Positions 9,355 through 17,466 of a stretch of 64,000 bases of DNA are shown here, piece after piece. Within the stretch, counting starts at the first letter, position 1; each line of letters begins with the position of its first letter. The notes under the pieces were generated by a model. It worked only from the letters and a program-made list of their open reading frames with translations. It was not told the DNA's origin and made no database searches. Source of the stretch: Massilia atriviolacea. GTDB taxonomy: Bacteria; Pseudomonadota; Gammaproteobacteria; Burkholderiales; Burkholderiaceae_D. Where the stretch lies: assembly GCF_003953935.1 (NCBI RefSeq), contig NZ_RXLQ01000008.1:282706-346705 (forward strand), read 5' to 3'. The position numbers were made by a program, and so were the translations under genes.

Positions 9355-10563
9355 ATGAACACACCTCCACTGCGCGACGATGCGCGCGTCATCGGCCTCG
9401 TGAGCCTGGCGCACGGCGTATCGCACTTCTATCACCTGATCCTGGCGGCCCTGTTCCCCTGGCTGAAACCGGCCTTCGGCCTCTCGTATGCCCAGCTGGG
9501 GCTGTTGATGACGGTATTCTTCGTGGTCTCCGGCGTCGGCCAGGCCCTGTCCGGTTTTGTGGTGGACAAGGTGGGCGCGCGCCGCGTGCTGTTCGCCGGT
9601 CTGGCGCTGCTGGGCACGGCGGCCCTGGTGCTGGCCGGCGCGCAGAGCTACGGCATGCTTGCGGCCGGATCGATGCTGGCGGGCATGGGCAACGCCGTGT
9701 TCCACCCGGCCGACTACACCTTGCTCAACCAGCGCGTGAGCCGCGCGCGCATCGCCCACGCCTTTTCGCTGCACGGCATCAGCGGCAACCTGGGCTGGGC
9801 GGCGGCGCCGGCGTTTTTGGCTGGCATCGCCGCGCTGGCCGGCTGGCGCGTGGCGCTGCTGTCGGCCGCCGCCATTCCCTTCGCCACGCTGGCGCTGCTG
9901 TTCGCCCAGCGCCGCTACCTGCGCGCCGACCCGGCTCCGGCGCAGGCGGCCGGCGCGGCGCGGGACAGCTCGTTCGCCTTCATGAAGCTGCCGGCAGTAT
10001 GGATGAGCTTCGGCTTCTTTTTCCTGACCGCCATCGCGCTGGGCGGCATCCAGAGTTTTTCCTCGGCCAGCCTGGTGGCGCTGTACGGCATTTCGCTGGC
10101 CTCGGCCACCACCGCCTACACGGCCTACATGCTGGCCTCGGCCGCCGGCATGGTGCTGGGCGGCTTTCTGGCGACCCGCGCCCAGCGCCACGACCGCACC
10201 ATCGCGCTGTCCTTCGTGTGCGCCGCGCTGATGGCGCTGCTGGTGGGCGCGGCCGTGGTGCCGGGCTGGATGGCGGTGGCGCTGATGGGCGGCATCGGCC
10301 TGGCGGCCGGCGTCGCAGGCCCCTCGCGCGACCTGCTGATCCGCGCTGCCGCACCCAAGAACGCGACAGGCCGCGTGTTCGGCATCGTTTATTCCGGCCT
10401 CGACAGCGGGCTGGCGCTCGGTCCGCTGTTGTTCGGCGCCATGATGGACGGCGGCCATCCGGCCTGGGTGTTCGGCTGCATCGCCCTGTTCCAGGTGCTG
10501 GCGATCGGCACTGCGCTGACCGTGGGCGGCAGCAGCCGCGCGCCTGCGCTCAGGCAAGCCTGA
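9355..10563 (+). CDS. MFS transporter, fosmidomycin-resistance (Fsr)-like
   Basis: 402 residues from the ATG at 9355, with AAGGA six bases upstream. About 12 hydrophobic segments are visible. The N-terminus (LVSLAHGVSHFYHLILAALF) and the MFS loop signature FVVDKVGARRVLFAG fit the Fsr-like branch of the major facilitator superfamily; a second A-like loop, ATRAQRHDR, lies in the C-half. It probably exports a small molecule by proton antiport across the inner membrane. The divergent AraC regulator is the likely controller. The substrate cannot be read from sequence. Confidence 0.88.
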   Translation: MNTPPLRDDARVIGLVSLAHGVSHFYHLILAALFPWLKPAFGLSYAQLGLLMTVFFVVSGVGQALSGFVVDKVGARRVLFAGLALLGTAALVLAGAQSYGMLAAGSMLAGMGNAVFHPADYTLLNQRVSRARIAHAFSLHGISGNLGWAAAPAFLAGIAALAGWRVALLSAAAIPFATLALLFAQRRYLRADPAPAQAAGAARDSSFAFMKLPAVWMSFGFFFLTAIALGGIQSFSSASLVALYGISLASATTAYTAYMLASAAGMVLGGFLATRAQRHDRTIALSFVCAALMALLVGAAVVPGWMAVALMGGIGLAAGVAGPSRDLLIRAAAPKNATGRVFGIVYSGLDSGLALGPLLFGAMMDGGHPAWVFGCIALFQVLAIGTALTVGGSSRAPALRQA

Positions 10564-10576
10564 ACCGGGCGCGGCC

Positions 10577-11308
10577 TCAGGTGACCGGGCACAGGCTGGC
10601 CACCCCGAGCAGGGCGTAGCGCACCCGGTACGGCCTGAAGCCGAGGATGGTCTTGAAACGCCGCAGCCCCTCGGAGGCGCCGAACCAGGTGTCGTACATG
10701 GCGTAGCGCACGGTGCGCTCGGAAATGAGCAGGCTGACGATTTCGACGATCATGAAGTGCATCACGCCATCGTTGTTGCGGTAGCCGAGCAGGCGCGAGA
10801 ACAGGGCGAAATTGCCGTACATGCCCAGTTCGCAGTAAGCCACCAGCTTGCCGGACCTGTCGAGCACGCCGAAATAGCGGAAGTTGCCCTGGTCGGTGAA
10901 ATGGGCGACGCGGTCCTGGTAAGCCTCGCCCATGGGCCGGCCCTGGCGCTCGGGCAGGGACTGGTTGATGGCGTGGATGTCGTCGACATAGCGGTTGCGG
11001 TCGATGCGGGCGAATTGATAGCCGCGCGCCTGGGCCCGCCGCGCAAAATACCCGCCCCAGTTGCGTTCGCCGATCGATTCGCGGTACTGCGCGCCGGAGG
11101 CGAATTGCCCGGTGTCGAGCAGGGCCGCGCCGATGGTCTTGTTGCCGATGATGCGGTAGCGCGGGTGGCGCCGGGTGAAGTTGCGGTAGGTGGCGCCGAC
11201 CTCGGCCGGCGCCAGCGCCATGTCGAATTGCAGGTGAGCGAGCGGCAGTTTGACGATCGCGGCGGCCGTGTCCCACAGGCGCCGGAGCCGTGACAGCGTG
11301 CTGAGCAT
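10577..11308 (-). CDS. Hypothetical protein, possible GNAT/FemAB-type acyltransferase fold
   Basis: 243 residues, no signal peptide. Central segments (FARIDRNRYVDDIHAINQS, RYFGVLDRSGKLVAYCELG, VMHFMIVEIVSLL) resemble the beta-strand/helix pattern of GNAT or FemAB-like acyltransferases, in particular the 'reads like beta-4 then acyl-CoA loop' part, but the pyrophosphate-binding loop is not clear. The end (FKTILGFRPYRVRYAL) also recalls the closing strand of such folds. The gene is convergent with the MFS gene, with a 13-bp gap. The fold call is tentative and the substrate is unknown. Confidence 0.5.
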   Translation of the reverse strand: MLSTLSRLRRLWDTAAAIVKLPLAHLQFDMALAPAEVGATYRNFTRRHPRYRIIGNKTIGAALLDTGQFASGAQYRESIGERNWGGYFARRAQARGYQFARIDRNRYVDDIHAINQSLPERQGRPMGEAYQDRVAHFTDQGNFRYFGVLDRSGKLVAYCELGMYGNFALFSRLLGYRNNDGVMHFMIVEIVSLLISERTVRYAMYDTWFGASEGLRRFKTILGFRPYRVRYALLGVASLCPVT

Positions 11309-11540
11309 GCATGTCCCCTTGACGAGAAAGAGGCACCGATTATGGCGCGCCGGCGGCGCCGCGTCAGCCGCTGTCTGCGCCTGGCTTGCGACACATCACG
11401 CGCGCCGCGCATGCCGTATTGTCGCGGGAACTTGAACGCCGGCGGCGCTGTCCGGCGCCATGCCGGCAAGGGCGGCATGGGCGCGGCGCCGGCAATGGCT
11501 TAGAATCGTTCTCATTTCCCCACTTTGCGAGCGAGCCGAC

Positions 11541-12035
11541 ATGACTTTTGCCACCACCGATCTGTGCGACGACCACCCCGACCTGCTGGACGATGGCCGC
11601 CTGGCCGTGCTGCCGCCGGTATTCCGGCACTACGGCCAGAACCTGCGTTTTTGCGGCAGCGTGACCACCTTGAAAGTGTTTGAAGACAACGCCCTGGTGC
11701 GCGCGACGCTCGAAGCGCCCGGCAACGGCAATGTGCTGGTCATCGACGGCGGCGCCAGCCTGCGCCGGGCGCTGGTCGGCGGCCAGCTCGCCTTGTTGGC
11801 GCAAAACAATGGCTGGAGCGGCATCGTGGTCGATGGCTGCGTGCGCGACAGCGACGAGATCGACGCCTGCGCCATCGGCGTGCGGGCCTTGGGCACGCAT
11901 CCGCAAAAGAGCAGCAAGGCGGGCGCGGGCGAACGGAATGGACGCATCTGCGTCGGCGGGGTGGCGGTGCGGCCGGGCGACTGGTTGTATGCCGATGCCG
12001 ACGGCATCGTGGTGGCGCAGCAAAAGCTGGTCTGA
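11541..12035 (+). CDS. rraA: RraA family protein (ribonuclease E activity regulator / HMG aldolase fold)
   Basis: 164 residues, the usual family length. The start is the ATG at 11541. The family core is clear: VLVIDGGASLRRALVGGQLA, then NGWSGIVVDGCVRDSDEI and GVRALGTHPQKSSK. The GCVRD Arg-Asp pair is the one used by 4-hydroxy-4-methyl-2-oxoglutarate aldolases. E. coli RraA binds RNase E and inhibits it, so either role is possible. It stands alone between genes on the opposite strand, with 75 bp to the next stop codon. Confidence 0.9.
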   Translation: MTFATTDLCDDHPDLLDDGRLAVLPPVFRHYGQNLRFCGSVTTLKVFEDNALVRATLEAPGNGNVLVIDGGASLRRALVGGQLALLAQNNGWSGIVVDGCVRDSDEIDACAIGVRALGTHPQKSSKAGAGERNGRICVGGVAVRPGDWLYADADGIVVAQQKLV

Positions 12036-12110
12036 CGGGGGAGGAAGAAGCGCGCTACGGCAAGAACAGCGCTGCGCGCGGCGGCCGCAGCCGCTGCGCG
12101 CAGCTGTCGA

Positions 12111-12701
12111 TCAGAACGGCGGCATGTCGAGCGCCTTGGCGACGTCGACCTTGAACTTGGCGGCCTGGTCGTCGTTGGGGATTTCCTTGGCCAGCGCCAT
12201 GACGACCGCGCGCACATCGGTGGCGCCGTCGAAATGGTCGCTGCAGACGATTTCCGCCATCGGACCCACATACTTGACCAGGCAGCGCTGCAAGGTCGCC
12301 TTGATGTCGGCCGTCAGGCCCGGCGTGGCGGCCGGACGCGCGGCGGCGGTCTCCGCGCGCGGGGTGGCGCCGCCCAGCACGCCGGTGCCAGGCAAATCGT
12401 CCAGGGTGCCGTCGAGGTAGCCCAGCACGATTTCGGTCGGCCAGTCCAGGCCGTCGGCATTGACGACGCCGGCCTTGTCCAGCGTCAGGCGCGCGTTTTT
12501 CATGGTGCGCATGATCGCCAGGCCATCGCGGCCGCGGCGGCCGCGGCACAGGATGAAGACGATCTTGCCGCCTTGCAGGTGGACCTGGGCCATGCGGTTG
12601 TCATCGCTGATGACCAGGGCGGTGCCGCTGACGCGCTGTGCGCAAAAGCCGGCGATCTGGTCGACCACGTCGATAAATGGCTGGAATTCCGGTTGTGACA
12701 T
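12111..12701 (-). CDS. Conserved hypothetical protein co-transcribed with a dCache-HAMP sensor
   Basis: 196 residues. The N-terminal ~100 residues look like a small alpha/beta domain (GTALVISDDNRMAQVHLQGGKIVFILCRGRRG), similar in style to DUF4388/PATAN-type regulatory domains. An Ala/Pro linker follows, then a helical C-terminal domain (ATLQRCLVKYVGPMAEIVC). It starts 21 bp after the stop of the sensor at 12723-13799, so the two are probably one transcript. A role as cytoplasmic partner of that sensor is inferred from position only. Confidence 0.6.
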   Translation of the reverse strand: MSQPEFQPFIDVVDQIAGFCAQRVSGTALVISDDNRMAQVHLQGGKIVFILCRGRRGRDGLAIMRTMKNARLTLDKAGVVNADGLDWPTEIVLGYLDGTLDDLPGTGVLGGATPRAETAAARPAATPGLTADIKATLQRCLVKYVGPMAEIVCSDHFDGATDVRAVVMALAKEIPNDDQAAKFKVDVAKALDMPPF

Positions 12702-12722
12702 ATCAGTAACCTCTCATCGGTA

Positions 12723-13799
12723 TCAAACCTTTTTACGCAGGCGATCCATTGCCAGCTGGATGCTGACGCCGAGACGTTCGATGGCACGGGCCAAGGAGCC
12801 GATTTCATCGCCGCGGGCCGTTTGCGGGATGTCCACTTGCAGTTCGCCGTTGCTGAGCTGAACGGCAATCGCGGTCAGTTGGTTAATCGGGCGGGTCAGC
12901 GCCTTGCCGAGGAAAATCGCCACGCCGATGACCAGCGCCGCGACGGCGGCGATCAGGAGGCGCGCTTCGTTTTCCATCTTGTGCAGGGTGGCGAAGGCTT
13001 CATCGTAGTCCTGTTCGATCAGCACGGTCCAGCCTTGCGGCAGCTTGCGCACGAAACCGATCACCTTGCGTTCTTCCGAGGTGTAGGCCACGGGCGCGTC
13101 GGTGATGCCGGCCACTTTCAGCGCCGGATGGGCGGTGAAGTCCTGCAGCGCGGTCTGCACCTTGCCCGGGTCGCCATGGGCGATCACCTTGTTGCTGGCG
13201 TCGAGCAGGATCGCGCGGCCGGTCTTGCCGATGCGGATATCGGTGACGATCTTGGAAATATCGCCCAGGTTCATCGACATGGCCAGCACGCCGACCAGGG
13301 CCGAGTTGATGTCGCGGATCGGGGTGGCCACGATCAGCGCCGGCTTGCCGGTGGTTTTGCTGATCGCCACCTGGCGGCCGACCGGCTGGCCCTTCATCAC
13401 GGCCTGGAAGTAGGAACGGTCGCCGTAATTGATCGGGGCCGCGCCGTCGTTACGGGCGGTGTTGGTGCCGTCCGGAGCGATGGTAAACATCAGGAACGAC
13501 CATTCGTAGGCCTTGCCGGTCGCTTTCAGCAGGGGAACCTGGCGCTCGCCGTTCATCGAGATCATGTCCTCCAGGCGGCTGGCCTGGTTCATGGCGTGCA
13601 TATTGGTGTCGTCCCAGGCATTGATGCCGCTGGCAACCGTGTTCATGGTCAGCACCAGGCTTTGCGAGACGTTGTCGGTCAGTTCGCGCTGCGCCGCCCG
13701 GTCGCTGATCACCCACAGCGTGCACAGGGGGATCAGCGTCACCGCGAGCAAGGTCATGAGGACCTTGTGAAAAATATTGAAACTAAATTTTGAGTTCAT
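12723..13799 (-). CDS. dCache-HAMP membrane sensor without output domain (copy A)
   Basis: 358 residues. A transmembrane helix at about 12-32 (VLMTLLAVTLIPLCTLWVI), a periplasmic double-Cache ligand-binding region (about 35-275, with NYGDRSYFQAVMKGQPVG and VLAMSMNLGDISKIVTDI), a second transmembrane helix (LLIAAVAALVIGVAIFLG), then a HAMP domain (ALTRPINQLTAIAVQLSNGELQVDI). The protein ends about 20 residues after HAMP, so it has no kinase, cyclase or methyl-accepting domain. The ATG at 13799 is preceded by GAAGG. A close paralogue (copy B) lies directly upstream in tandem, and both carry the same structured leader. It must signal through a partner, possibly the protein at 12111-12701. Confidence 0.85.
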   Translation of the reverse strand: MNSKFSFNIFHKVLMTLLAVTLIPLCTLWVISDRAAQRELTDNVSQSLVLTMNTVASGINAWDDTNMHAMNQASRLEDMISMNGERQVPLLKATGKAYEWSFLMFTIAPDGTNTARNDGAAPINYGDRSYFQAVMKGQPVGRQVAISKTTGKPALIVATPIRDINSALVGVLAMSMNLGDISKIVTDIRIGKTGRAILLDASNKVIAHGDPGKVQTALQDFTAHPALKVAGITDAPVAYTSEERKVIGFVRKLPQGWTVLIEQDYDEAFATLHKMENEARLLIAAVAALVIGVAIFLGKALTRPINQLTAIAVQLSNGELQVDIPQTARGDEIGSLARAIERLGVSIQLAMDRLRKKV

Positions 13800-13810
13800 G
13801 CTGGGCCTTC

Positions 13811-13919
13811 GTAATAGAGGTCTGCTTGACGTGGCAGATCGGCCAGCGTATCGGACATCAAGGAACCGATTGCTGGGCCGACATTAAAACAAGGTGTCGG
13901 ACTTTTGTATCTGGCAATC
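13811..13919 (-). ncRNA. Candidate structured cis-regulatory leader RNA (copy A)
   Basis: This is the segment directly before sensor copy A, nearly repeated before sensor copy B. On the RNA strand the order is: stem P1 (CCGACA, + strand 13895-13900, with TGTCGG, 13878-13883); a hairpin P2 formed by CCAGC/GCTGG (13872-13876 with 13843-13847) extended by ATCGG/CCGAT (13866-13870 with 13850-13854); an 11-base loop; and a downstream CGTCAAG (13825-13831) that can pair with loop bases CTTGATG (13856-13862), a possible pseudoknot. A second CCGAT (13836-13840) could compete for ATCGG. The 3' edge lies within 15 bases of the start codon. I know no named riboswitch class that fits. Confidence 0.6.
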
Positions 13920-14059
13920 CCGTTCGCTGCTGCGCAAGGGGATCGTTCATTCGGAGGTCACTGTCGGTAGGATGCACTGTCCGTCATGGAGCGCGTCGCC
14001 GTTCAGTCATCTCGGGGCGCGATCGTCAGCAGTGATATTGGGTTGCTTGTAAGCACATT

Positions 14060-14065
14060 ATTATA
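14060..14065 (-). promoter_or_regulatory. Possible -10 box for sensor copy A
   Basis: A perfect TATAAT on the minus strand, about 260 bases upstream of the start codon of copy A. Copy B has GATAATGTGCTT at the same relative position (around 15503-15513). No good -35 box is seen for either, so an activator or another sigma factor may be involved. The distance would leave a 5' leader of about 250 bases containing the structured element. Confidence 0.35.
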
Positions 14066-14177
14066 CCGGTCTTTACGATCAGCTTGGGTATTGAGGCAAT
14101 TCTCTGCGTGTTTCAGGAGAATTGCCCCGGTTTGTGTGTTTAGTGCAACGAGGTCACCGCGGATGATCGCTGGCCGT

Positions 14178-15254
14178 TCAACTCTTCTTGCGCAGGCGAT
14201 CCATTGCCAGCTTGATACTGATGCCGAGGCGGTCGATGGCGCGGGCCAGGGCGCCGATTTCGTCGCCGCGTTCGGTCTGTTCGATGGTCACCTGCAGTTC
14301 GCCGTTACTGAGCTGGCGCGCAATCGCGGTCAGTTCGTTGATCGGACGGGTCAGTGCCTTGCCGAGGAAAATCGCGATCGCGATGACCAGCGCCACGCTG
14401 GCCGCGATCAGGATCTGCGCATCTTTTTCCATCTGCTTCATGATGCGGAACGCTTCGTCGTAGTCCTGTTCGACCAGCAGGGTCCAGCCCTGCGGCAGCT
14501 TGCGCATGAAGCCGATGACCTTGCGGTCTTCCGCGTTGTACACCACCGGCGCCTTGTCGATGCCGGCTACCTTGAGGGCGGGATAAGCGCTGAAATCCTG
14601 CAGCGCGCCGCGCACCTTGGACGTGTCGCCGTGGGCGATGACCTTGTTGCTGGCGTCGAGCAGGATGGCGCGGCCGGTTTCGCCGACGCGGATATCGGTG
14701 ACGATCTTGGAAATATCGGTCAGGTACATCGACATGGCCAGCACGCCGACCAGGTTGGCGCTGTCATCCTTGATCGGGGTGGCCAGGATCAGCGCGGGCT
14801 TGCCGCTGGTCTTGCCGATCACGACCTGGCGGCCGACCGGCGCGCCCTTGATGACTTGCTGGAAGTAGGAGCGGTCGCCGTAGGGGGTCAGGGGACCGCC
14901 GTCGTTGCGGCCGACGTTGCTGCCGTCCGGCGCAACCGTAAACATCAGGTACGACCATTCGTAGGCGGTGCCGGTGACGCCCAGGATCGGGTTCTGGCGC
15001 TCGGCCTTCATCGACACCATGTCGGGCAGGTAGCCGAGCTGGGTCATGGCGCGCACATTGGTGTTGTCCCAGGCGTTGATGCCGTCGGCCACCGTATCCA
15101 TGGTCAGCACCAGGGCTTGCGAGACGTTGGCGGTCAACTGGCCTTGCGCTGCCTTGTTACTGACCAGCCACAAGGTAATCAGAGGAATCAGGGTCACCGC
15201 CAGCAGGGTGATGAGTACTTTGTGGAAGATGTTTAGATTAAATTTTGAGTTCAT
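14178..15254 (-). CDS. dCache-HAMP membrane sensor without output domain (copy B)
   Basis: 358 residues from the ATG at 15254, chosen because it aligns with the start MNSKF of copy A; an ATG three codons upstream (15263) is also possible. Same layout as copy A: first transmembrane helix, periplasmic double Cache (PYGDRSYFQQVIKGAPVG), second transmembrane helix (ILIAASVALVIAIAIFLG) and HAMP (ALTRPINELTAIARQLSNGEL), ending shortly after. The two proteins are alike over their whole length, showing tandem duplication, while the ligand-binding region has many substitutions, so they may recognise different ligands. No convincing ribosome-binding purine tract precedes the start, unlike copy A. Confidence 0.85.
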   Translation of the reverse strand: MNSKFNLNIFHKVLITLLAVTLIPLITLWLVSNKAAQGQLTANVSQALVLTMDTVADGINAWDNTNVRAMTQLGYLPDMVSMKAERQNPILGVTGTAYEWSYLMFTVAPDGSNVGRNDGGPLTPYGDRSYFQQVIKGAPVGRQVVIGKTSGKPALILATPIKDDSANLVGVLAMSMYLTDISKIVTDIRVGETGRAILLDASNKVIAHGDTSKVRGALQDFSAYPALKVAGIDKAPVVYNAEDRKVIGFMRKLPQGWTLLVEQDYDEAFRIMKQMEKDAQILIAASVALVIAIAIFLGKALTRPINELTAIARQLSNGELQVTIEQTERGDEIGALARAIDRLGISIKLAMDRLRKKS

Positions 15255-15265
15255 GAGTTGCATTC

Positions 15266-15367
15266 GTAATGTAGGTCTGCTTGACGTGGCAGATCGGCCA
15301 GCGTATCGGACATCAAGACACCGATTGCTGGGCCGGCACTAAACACCGTGCCGGACTTTTATCTGGC
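15266..15367 (-). ncRNA. Candidate structured cis-regulatory leader RNA (copy B)
   Basis: Second copy of the leader element. P1 is CCGGCAC (15348-15354) with GTGCCGG (15333-15339); compared with copy A the fourth pair has changed from A-T to G-C on both sides, a compensatory change, and a C-A mismatch in A is a C-G pair here. P2 (CCAGC/GCTGG, ATCGG/CCGAT) and the possible pseudoknot partners CTTGATG and CGTCAAG are unchanged. The P2-to-pseudoknot part differs from copy A at only two loop positions over about 57 bases, whereas the sequence further upstream has diverged. Confidence 0.6.
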
Positions 15368-15827
15368 AACCATCCCGCTCGTCGGCGCAACGGGATTGGG
15401 ATGAGGAATTGTTGGCTGGAATCGCACAGTCCGCCCTGGACCGCATCGCATCTGCCTGGCGACGTCGGATGCGTCATGCGGCAGTCATTAAGGATTGCCT
15501 GAAAGCACATTATCCTACGGCATAGTAGGGGCGAGCGGGGTTTTCGAGCGATTCGCCGCGTTTTTAGTGAGAATTTTGCCCGTGTGTGTCTTCTGTGCAA
15601 CACGTCCTGCCCGATTTGGGTGAAACAGGGTCCTGGCAGCGCCGCCGGGCTGATTCCCAGCCGCAAAAACGCTGCCGGATTTCATCAGGCGCGGACGGCA
15701 TTTCACAATGCAAAATGCGGTGCTGCGTCCGCACCTCGGCGCTCTTCCATTTAGAGAAATTTCATTCCGTATCATGGGATTGCGATTTCAAGTCATTGTT
15801 TTTAAAGGTGTAAAATTTAGTTATATG

Positions 15828-15839
15828 TCTTATATAAGA
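15828..15839. promoter_or_regulatory. Palindromic operator candidate upstream of aceA
   Basis: A perfect 12-bp palindrome, TCTTATATAAGA, lying just upstream of the predicted -35 box of the aceA promoter. This position suits an activator or a repressor of glyoxylate-shunt genes. I cannot name the binding protein with confidence. The rest of 15368-15820 holds no recognisable gene. Confidence 0.45.
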
Positions 15840-15842
15840 GTG

Positions 15843-15871
15843 TTGTTGCAGCGCGCAAAACGGTCTATGAT
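15843..15871 (+). promoter_or_regulatory. Predicted sigma-70 promoter of aceA
   Basis: TTGTTG (15843-15848), 17-base spacer, TATGAT (15866-15871), placing transcription start about 44 bases before the aceA start codon. Confidence 0.55.
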
Positions 15872-15921
15872 TTGTTCAAGGCATTTCATTTCTTAAACGG
15901 CTTTTCAATTAGGAGAACACC

Positions 15922-17220
15922 ATGGCAACTCGTGAACAGCAAGTAGCAGAACTGCAAAAAGATTGGGACACCAACCCGCGCTGGAAAGGTGTTGTACGTA
16001 ACTACACCGCGGCGGACGTGGTGCGCCTGCGCGGCTCGCTGAAGATCGAGCACACGCTGGCCAAGCGCGGCGCGGAAAAATTGTGGGACCTGGTGAACAA
16101 CGAGCCGTTCGTCAACGCGCTCGGCGCCATGACCGGCAACCAGGCCATGCAGCAGGTCAAGGCCGGCCTGAAAGCCATCTACCTGTCCGGTTGGCAAGTC
16201 GCCGGCGACGCCAACGTGGCAGGCGAAATGTATCCCGACCAATCGCTGTACCCGGCCAACTCGGTGCCGCTGGTCGTGCGCCGCATCAACAACACCTTCC
16301 AGCGCGCCGACCAGATCCAGTGGTCCGAAGGCAAGGATGACATCGATTACTTCGCCCCGATCGTGGCCGATGCCGAAGCCGGTTTCGGCGGCGTGCTGAA
16401 CGCCTACGAACTGATGAAGTCGATGATCGACGCGGGCGCGGCCGGCGTGCACTTCGAAGATCAGCTGGCCTCGGTCAAGAAATGCGGCCACATGGGCGGC
16501 AAGGTGCTGGTCCCGACCCGCGAAGCCGTCGAAAAGCTGACCGCGGCGCGCCTGGCGGCCGACGTGATGGGCACCTCGACCCTGGTGATCGCCCGTACCG
16601 ACGCCGAAGCGGCCGACCTGCTGACCTCGGACGTGGATGAGAACGACCGCGAATTCTGCACCGGCGAGCGCACCGTGGAAGGCTTCTACAAGGTCCGTCC
16701 GGGCATCGAGCAAGCCATTTCGCGCGCCATCGCCTATGCCCCGTTCGCCGACCTGGTCTGGTGCGAAACCGGCAAGCCGGACCTGGCCTTCGCCAAGCAG
16801 TTCGCCGATGCCGTGCACGCCAAGTTCCCGGGCAAGATGCTCGCTTACAACTGCTCGCCCTCGTTCAACTGGAAAAAGAACCTGGACGACGCCACCATCG
16901 CCAAGTTCCAGAAAGAACTGGGCGCCATGGGCTACAAGTTCCAGTTCATCACCCTGGCCGGCTTCCACGCCCTGAACTACGGCATGTTCAACCTGGCGCA
17001 CGGCTATGCGCGGCGCCAGATGTCGGCCTTCGTGGAACTGCAGGAAGCCGAATTCGCCGCCGCCGACAAGGGCTTTACGGCCGTCAAGCACCAGCGCGAA
17101 GTCGGTACCGGCTACTTCGACGCCGTTACCCAGACCATCCAGCAAAACCAGAGCTCGACCACCGCGCTGCATGGTTCGACCGAAGATGAGCAATTCTTCG
17201 ACGAAAAGAAAGTAGCTTAA
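15922..17220 (+). CDS. aceA: Isocitrate lyase
   Basis: 432 residues, the usual length for the proteobacterial enzyme. Cleaves isocitrate to succinate and glyoxylate, the first step of the glyoxylate shunt used on acetate and fatty acids. The catalytic Cys188 lies in the signature KKCGHMGGK; the metal-site segment [10 protein letters not shown] and the late signature [10 protein letters not shown] are intact. The start is fixed by AGGAG six bases before the ATG. A promoter and a palindrome lie upstream. Malate synthase is not adjacent. Confidence 0.98.
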   Translation: MATREQQVAELQKDWDTNPRWKGVVRNYTAADVVRLRGSLKIEHTLAKRGAEKLWDLVNNEPFVNALGAMTGNQAMQQVKAGLKAIYLSGWQVAGDANVAGEMYPDQSLYPANSVPLVVRRINNTFQRADQIQWSEGKDDIDYFAPIVADAEAGFGGVLNAYELMKSMIDAGAAGVHFEDQLASVKKCGHMGGKVLVPTREAVEKLTAARLAADVMGTSTLVIARTDAEAADLLTSDVDENDREFCTGERTVEGFYKVRPGIEQAISRAIAYAPFADLVWCETGKPDLAFAKQFADAVHAKFPGKMLAYNCSPSFNWKKNLDDATIAKFQKELGAMGYKFQFITLAGFHALNYGMFNLAHGYARRQMSAFVELQEAEFAAADKGFTAVKHQREVGTGYFDAVTQTIQQNQSSTTALHGSTEDEQFFDEKKVA

Positions 17221-17233
17221 ACGCTATTGAAAT

Positions 17234-17258
17234 GCGGCGCTTCCACAAGGAGCGCCGC
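17234..17258. repeat. Hairpin after aceA
   Basis: Perfect 8-bp inverted repeat GCGGCGCT/AGCGCCGC with a 9-base loop, 13 bases after the aceA stop codon. No T-run follows, so it may stabilise the mRNA end rather than act as a full intrinsic terminator. Confidence 0.5.
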
Positions 17259-17323
17259 CAGCGCGACGGCGAGCGCAAGCCAGGACAAGCGCCGTCGCGC
17301 GCCTTACGGTTGGAAACACACAG

Positions 17324-17377
17324 CGCCTTCCCCCTTGCCCGCAGCGTGCCGACGCTGCGCAGGCAAGGGGGAGGGCG
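17324..17377. repeat. Long GC-rich inverted repeat (REP-like) between aceA and rlmJ
   Basis: CGCCTTCCCCCTTGCC (17324-17339) pairs with GGCAAGGGGGAGGGCG (17362-17377) with one mismatch, and inside it GCAGCGT (17341-17347) pairs with ACGCTGC (17352-17358). The result is a near-continuous extended hairpin in non-coding DNA. Elements of this look are often dispersed in genomes of this group; that is an inference, as only one copy is seen here. Confidence 0.55.
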
Positions 17378-17466
17378 TTGTGCATTTACGCGCTTTTTGC
17401 GTCCGAACCGGCTTTATGGAGGATAATGGCGGCTCAGATCCCCCTTTTTTATGGAATTCCCCCTTT

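Noticed and set aside
13811..13919. c-di-GMP (GEMM), SAH or guanidine-III riboswitch
   Set aside because: The conserved cores of these classes as I know them are not present; the pairing plan is different.
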